From positions 1 to 8,460 of the forward strand of contig JAPLCL010000182.1 in the NCBI GenBank assembly GCA_026392265.1: 8,460 bases of DNA. Direction: 5' to 3'. How positions within the stretch are numbered: position 1 is the stretch's first letter; each line of letters starts with the position of its first letter. The notes below the pieces were generated by a model, which was given only the letters and a program-made list of their open reading frames with translations, was not told where the DNA came from and did no database searches. The position numbers were made by a program, and so were the translations under genes. This DNA comes from Actinomycetota bacterium (GTDB lineage Bacteria > Actinomycetota > Thermoleophilia > UBA2241). Positions 6,192-8,460 of the stretch are shown piece by piece.

Positions 6192-7841
6192 ATGATCAGC
6201 GTTCAGGACATCCTCGAAATCCCCGACCTGAACCTCAGATTGCTGGCCGGCGCCAAGTCCACCAGTAACCCGGTGCGCTGGGTACATATCACCGAGGTCC
6301 CCGACCCCACCAAGTGGCTCAAGGGCGGCGAGCTCCTCCTCACCACAGGCTATGGTTTCGTGGGCGCCGAGGACAAGCAGATCGAGCAGCTCAAACTGCT
6401 CATCGATCACAATCTCTCCGGGCTCGGCTTCGGCACCGGCTTCAGCTTCGATAAGGTGCCGCCGGCGCTCATCAGGGTCGCCGAGGAGTACGGCTTCCCG
6501 CTCTTCGAGGTGCCCTATCACGTGCCGTTCATCGCCATCACCGAGGCCGTGGCCTCAAAGATCGTCAACGAGCAGTACTCGCTCCTGCAGCGCAGCCTCG
6601 CCGTGCACGAGAAGCTCACCAAGATCGTGCTCGAAGAAAAGGGCCTCGAGGCTATCCTCTCGACGCTCTCGGCCCTGGTGGGCTGCTCGGCGGTCCTCTT
6701 CGACTTCCACGGCGTGGTGCTCTGCGAGACCGCCTACCGGCGGCACCTCGGCGGCGAGCTCATCGCCGATCTCTGGGGCCGGATCAGCGACCGCCGCGCC
6801 GATCGCCAGAACTTCGCCCTCAGCATGGAGGGCGTGGGTTCGGGCGTGCAGGTCTACCCCGTGGTGGCGTCGCATCGTATCGGGGCTTTTCTCGCCGTGG
6901 TCAAGGACAGCGGCGACTTCAGCGAGTACGACCGCATCATCCTGCACAACGTGGTCACCGTGACGGCGCTCGAGCTGGTCAAGAAGAAGGCCGTTGCCGA
7001 GACCGAGAAGCGGCTGGCCGGCGACTTCTTCGACGAGCTCATCGCCAGCGACCTCTACGAGGAGGAGATCGCCCGCCGTCTGGCCTTCTTCGGTCTCGAT
7101 CCGCAGTCCCCGCATCTCATCGTCCTCCTCGATATCGACGGCTTCGCGGCGCCTGCCGACGCTCGCGGCGAGCGCGAGGAGACCATGGTGCAGGACGTCA
7201 AGGAGCGCCTTCACTGGGCGGTCGACGAGTTCATGGCGAAGCGCGACATCCTCTTCATCTCGGCGTCGCGCAGCGACTCGGTCGTCATCCTGGTGCAGCC
7301 GGGCAAGCTCGACGGCGGCGCTGTGATCGCCCTCGCCGGGGAGCTCCAGGCGGCCATCGACCAGCTTCTTCCAGAGATCAGTGTGTCGGTCGGTATCGGC
7401 CGCCCGCATCGCCAGCTCATCGACTTGCGCCAGAGCTACTACGAGGCCAGCTACGCCATCAAGATCCGCAGGCTGAAGAACGAGCCGGGCGTCATCGCCA
7501 GCTTCGACGATCTGGGCTCCTATGGGCTTCTGCTGGGTCTGCAAGACACCTTGTCACTGCAGGTCTTCTACGACAGCGTGCTGGGCAAGCTGCAGGACTA
7601 CGACGAGCAGAACTCCAGCGATCTCGTGAAGAGCCTCGCCTGTTTCCTCGAGGCCAACGGCCATTGGGGCGACGCTGCCGAGAAGCTCTACGTGCACCGC
7701 CACACGCTGCGCTACCGCATGAAGCGCGTGGAGGAGATCACCGGCCGCGACCTCGACCAGTCGCAGGACCGCATGGAGTTCTGGCTGGCGCTCAAAGCCA
7801 AAGAGCTCATGGACCAGGCCAAGAAGGGCAAGACGGTCTAG
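6192..7841 (+). CDS. PucR-family transcriptional regulator (PucR N-domain, GGDEF-like middle, HTH_30)
   Basis: 549-residue cytoplasmic regulator of the PucR/CdaR type, which controls purine, nitrogen or other catabolic operons. The N-terminal purine-catabolism regulatory domain spans about 3-127 (VQDILEIPDLNLRLLAGA, VRWVHITEVPDPTKWLKGGE, LLLTTGYGF). A GAF-like stretch is plausible at about 150-265 (VGCSAVLFDFHGVVLCE to GAFLAVVKDSG). A CdaR-type GGDEF-like domain covers about 275-430, with PEISVSVGIGRPHRQL followed by SYYEASYAIKI. The C-terminal helix-turn-helix (about 478-540) reads DAAEKLYVHRHTLRYRMKRV and ends with the family's FWLALKAKEL helix. Length and domain order are normal for the full three-part family. 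It lies on the same strand just after the four-gene row and is the obvious candidate to regulate it, though the ligand is not readable. The ATG at 6192 has no ribosome binding site and sits just after a candidate -10 box. Its TAG stop overlaps the stop of the convergent reductase gene. Confidence 0.9.
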   Translation: MISVQDILEIPDLNLRLLAGAKSTSNPVRWVHITEVPDPTKWLKGGELLLTTGYGFVGAEDKQIEQLKLLIDHNLSGLGFGTGFSFDKVPPALIRVAEEYGFPLFEVPYHVPFIAITEAVASKIVNEQYSLLQRSLAVHEKLTKIVLEEKGLEAILSTLSALVGCSAVLFDFHGVVLCETAYRRHLGGELIADLWGRISDRRADRQNFALSMEGVGSGVQVYPVVASHRIGAFLAVVKDSGDFSEYDRIILHNVVTVTALELVKKKAVAETEKRLAGDFFDELIASDLYEEEIARRLAFFGLDPQSPHLIVLLDIDGFAAPADARGEREETMVQDVKERLHWAVDEFMAKRDILFISASRSDSVVILVQPGKLDGGAVIALAGELQAAIDQLLPEISVSVGIGRPHRQLIDLRQSYYEASYAIKIRRLKNEPGVIASFDDLGSYGLLLGLQDTLSLQVFYDSVLGKLQDYDEQNSSDLVKSLACFLEANGHWGDAAEKLYVHRHTLRYRMKRVEEITGRDLDQSQDRMEFWLALKAKELMDQAKKGKTV

Positions 7842-8460
7842 GACATCACCAGCGAGCCGTTGTCGACGACGACGTTGACGCCGGTGACCCCTTCGGTCTC
7901 CAGGCAGAAGCGCACCGCGGCGCCGATATCCGCGGGAGCCACAAGGCGCTCGGCTGCCACTTTGGCGGCCGCCCGCAGCGTGGCCGCCCTGTGCTGGTCG
8001 TCCTCCAGGTCCACCGGTCCCGGCGCGACGCCGCAGACGCGCACGCCGTCAGCGGTCCAGGCGCGCGCCAATTCCTTGACGAGGTGGATCTGGGCCGCTT
8101 TGGCGGCGCCGTGCGCCGCGAAGGTCGTCCACGGCTGCAGCCCCAGGTAGTCGGTGATGGCGACGATCACGCCGCCGGTGGCCCCACCGGCGAGAAAGCG
8201 TCCGCGAGCGGCGACCGCTGTGAAGAAGAACCCTTTGGCGATCGTGTCGAACGATGCGTCCCACGAGGCCTCGTCCACTCCCTCGGGGGGCGCGGGCACG
8301 AACGGGCCGCTGGCGGCGTAGACCAGTCCGTCCAGGCCGCCGAGAGCCGCGGCCGCGTCGGCCACCAGGCTCTCGGCCGCGGTGGGCCAGCGTGCGTCGC
8401 CGGCCACCGCGCCGGCCACAGGCGCGCCGGCCGCGCGCAGCGCGCCGACCTGCGCGTCGG
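7838..8460 (-). CDS. Short-chain dehydrogenase/reductase-like protein with altered catalytic residues, N-terminus off the window
   Basis: C-terminal part of an SDR fold protein, open through the right edge; the GTG at 8417-8419 is internal, because the codons upstream of it (encoding QVGALRAAGAPVAG) continue the SDR pattern. The first strand and the TGxxxGxG nucleotide-binding loop must lie beyond 8460. Visible landmarks are LGGLDGLVYAASG (usual LDxLVNNAG), GGVIVAITDYLG, AAHGAAKAA, VRVCGVAPGPV and the closing VTGVNVVVDNGS (usual tGxxxxVDGG). Counting from the codon at 8419, Asp90, His103 and Lys107 occupy the Ser, Tyr and Lys catalytic positions, with the normal 13- and 4-residue spacing. Asp at the Ser site occurs in pteridine-reductase-like SDRs, but His at the Tyr site is unusual. 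It may be a reductase with changed chemistry or a non-catalytic binding protein. Being convergent to PucR, it need not belong to the same pathway. Fold call is firm, function unknown. Confidence 0.8.
   Translation of the reverse strand, partial: DAQVGALRAAGAPVAGAVAGDARWPTAAESLVADAAAALGGLDGLVYAASGPFVPAPPEGVDEASWDASFDTIAKGFFFTAVAARGRFLAGGATGGVIVAITDYLGLQPWTTFAAHGAAKAAQIHLVKELARAWTADGVRVCGVAPGPVDLEDDQHRAATLRAAAKVAAERLVAPADIGAAVRFCLETEGVTGVNVVVDNGSLVMS

Noticed and set aside
6555..7544. Long minus-strand open frame opposite the PucR gene
   Set aside because: Acidic, low-complexity translation with no recognisable domain, fully inside a gene with clear PucR motifs.
1..8460. tRNA, rRNA, CRISPR arrays, insertion sequences or long repeats
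   Set aside because: None seen; the window is almost fully occupied by six protein genes with short gaps.

Overview
The window is GC-rich bacterial DNA, densely coding, with third codon positions strongly biased to G/C, some GTG starts and one probable leaderless promoter. It probably comes from a high-GC monoderm such as an Actinomycetota (Thermoleophilia- or Coriobacteriia-like) or Chloroflexota member. This assignment rests on composition and gene style only; there is no rRNA or other marker.

Bases 1-6092 hold four plus-strand genes in a tight, operon-like row. They are a family 5 ABC-transporter substrate-binding protein whose 5' end lies off the left edge, an MttB-family (non-pyrrolysine) corrinoid methyltransferase starting inside the previous stop (ATGA), a C45/penicillin-acyltransferase-like Ntn amidohydrolase, and an N-acyl-D-amino-acid deacylase-type metal amidohydrolase 13 bases later. 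After a 99-base gap that carries a candidate -10 box only 8 bases before an ATG, a PucR-family regulator is encoded at 6192-7841. A short-chain dehydrogenase/reductase (SDR) on the minus strand runs in from the right edge and ends at 7838. Its stop and the PucR stop share the palindrome CTAG.

Read together, the row looks like an uptake and catabolism locus for an amide-linked compound that also carries a methylated (quaternary or tertiary) amine. The binding protein would capture it, the two unrelated amidohydrolases would open amide bonds, the MttB homologue would move a methyl group to a corrinoid protein, and PucR would sense substrate or nitrogen state. Each family call is well supported by motifs. 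The joint pathway and the substrate are inference. The permeases and ATPases, the corrinoid protein, the second methyltransferase (to tetrahydrofolate) and the corrinoid-activating protein expected for such a pathway are not in the window.

The most unusual details are the C-terminal membrane anchor on a binding protein with no lipobox in its visible signal peptide, an SDR with Asp-His-Lys where Ser-Tyr-Lys is expected, a deacylase that keeps all metal ligands but has lost a family pocket motif, and the pairing of an MttB-family enzyme with two amide hydrolases.
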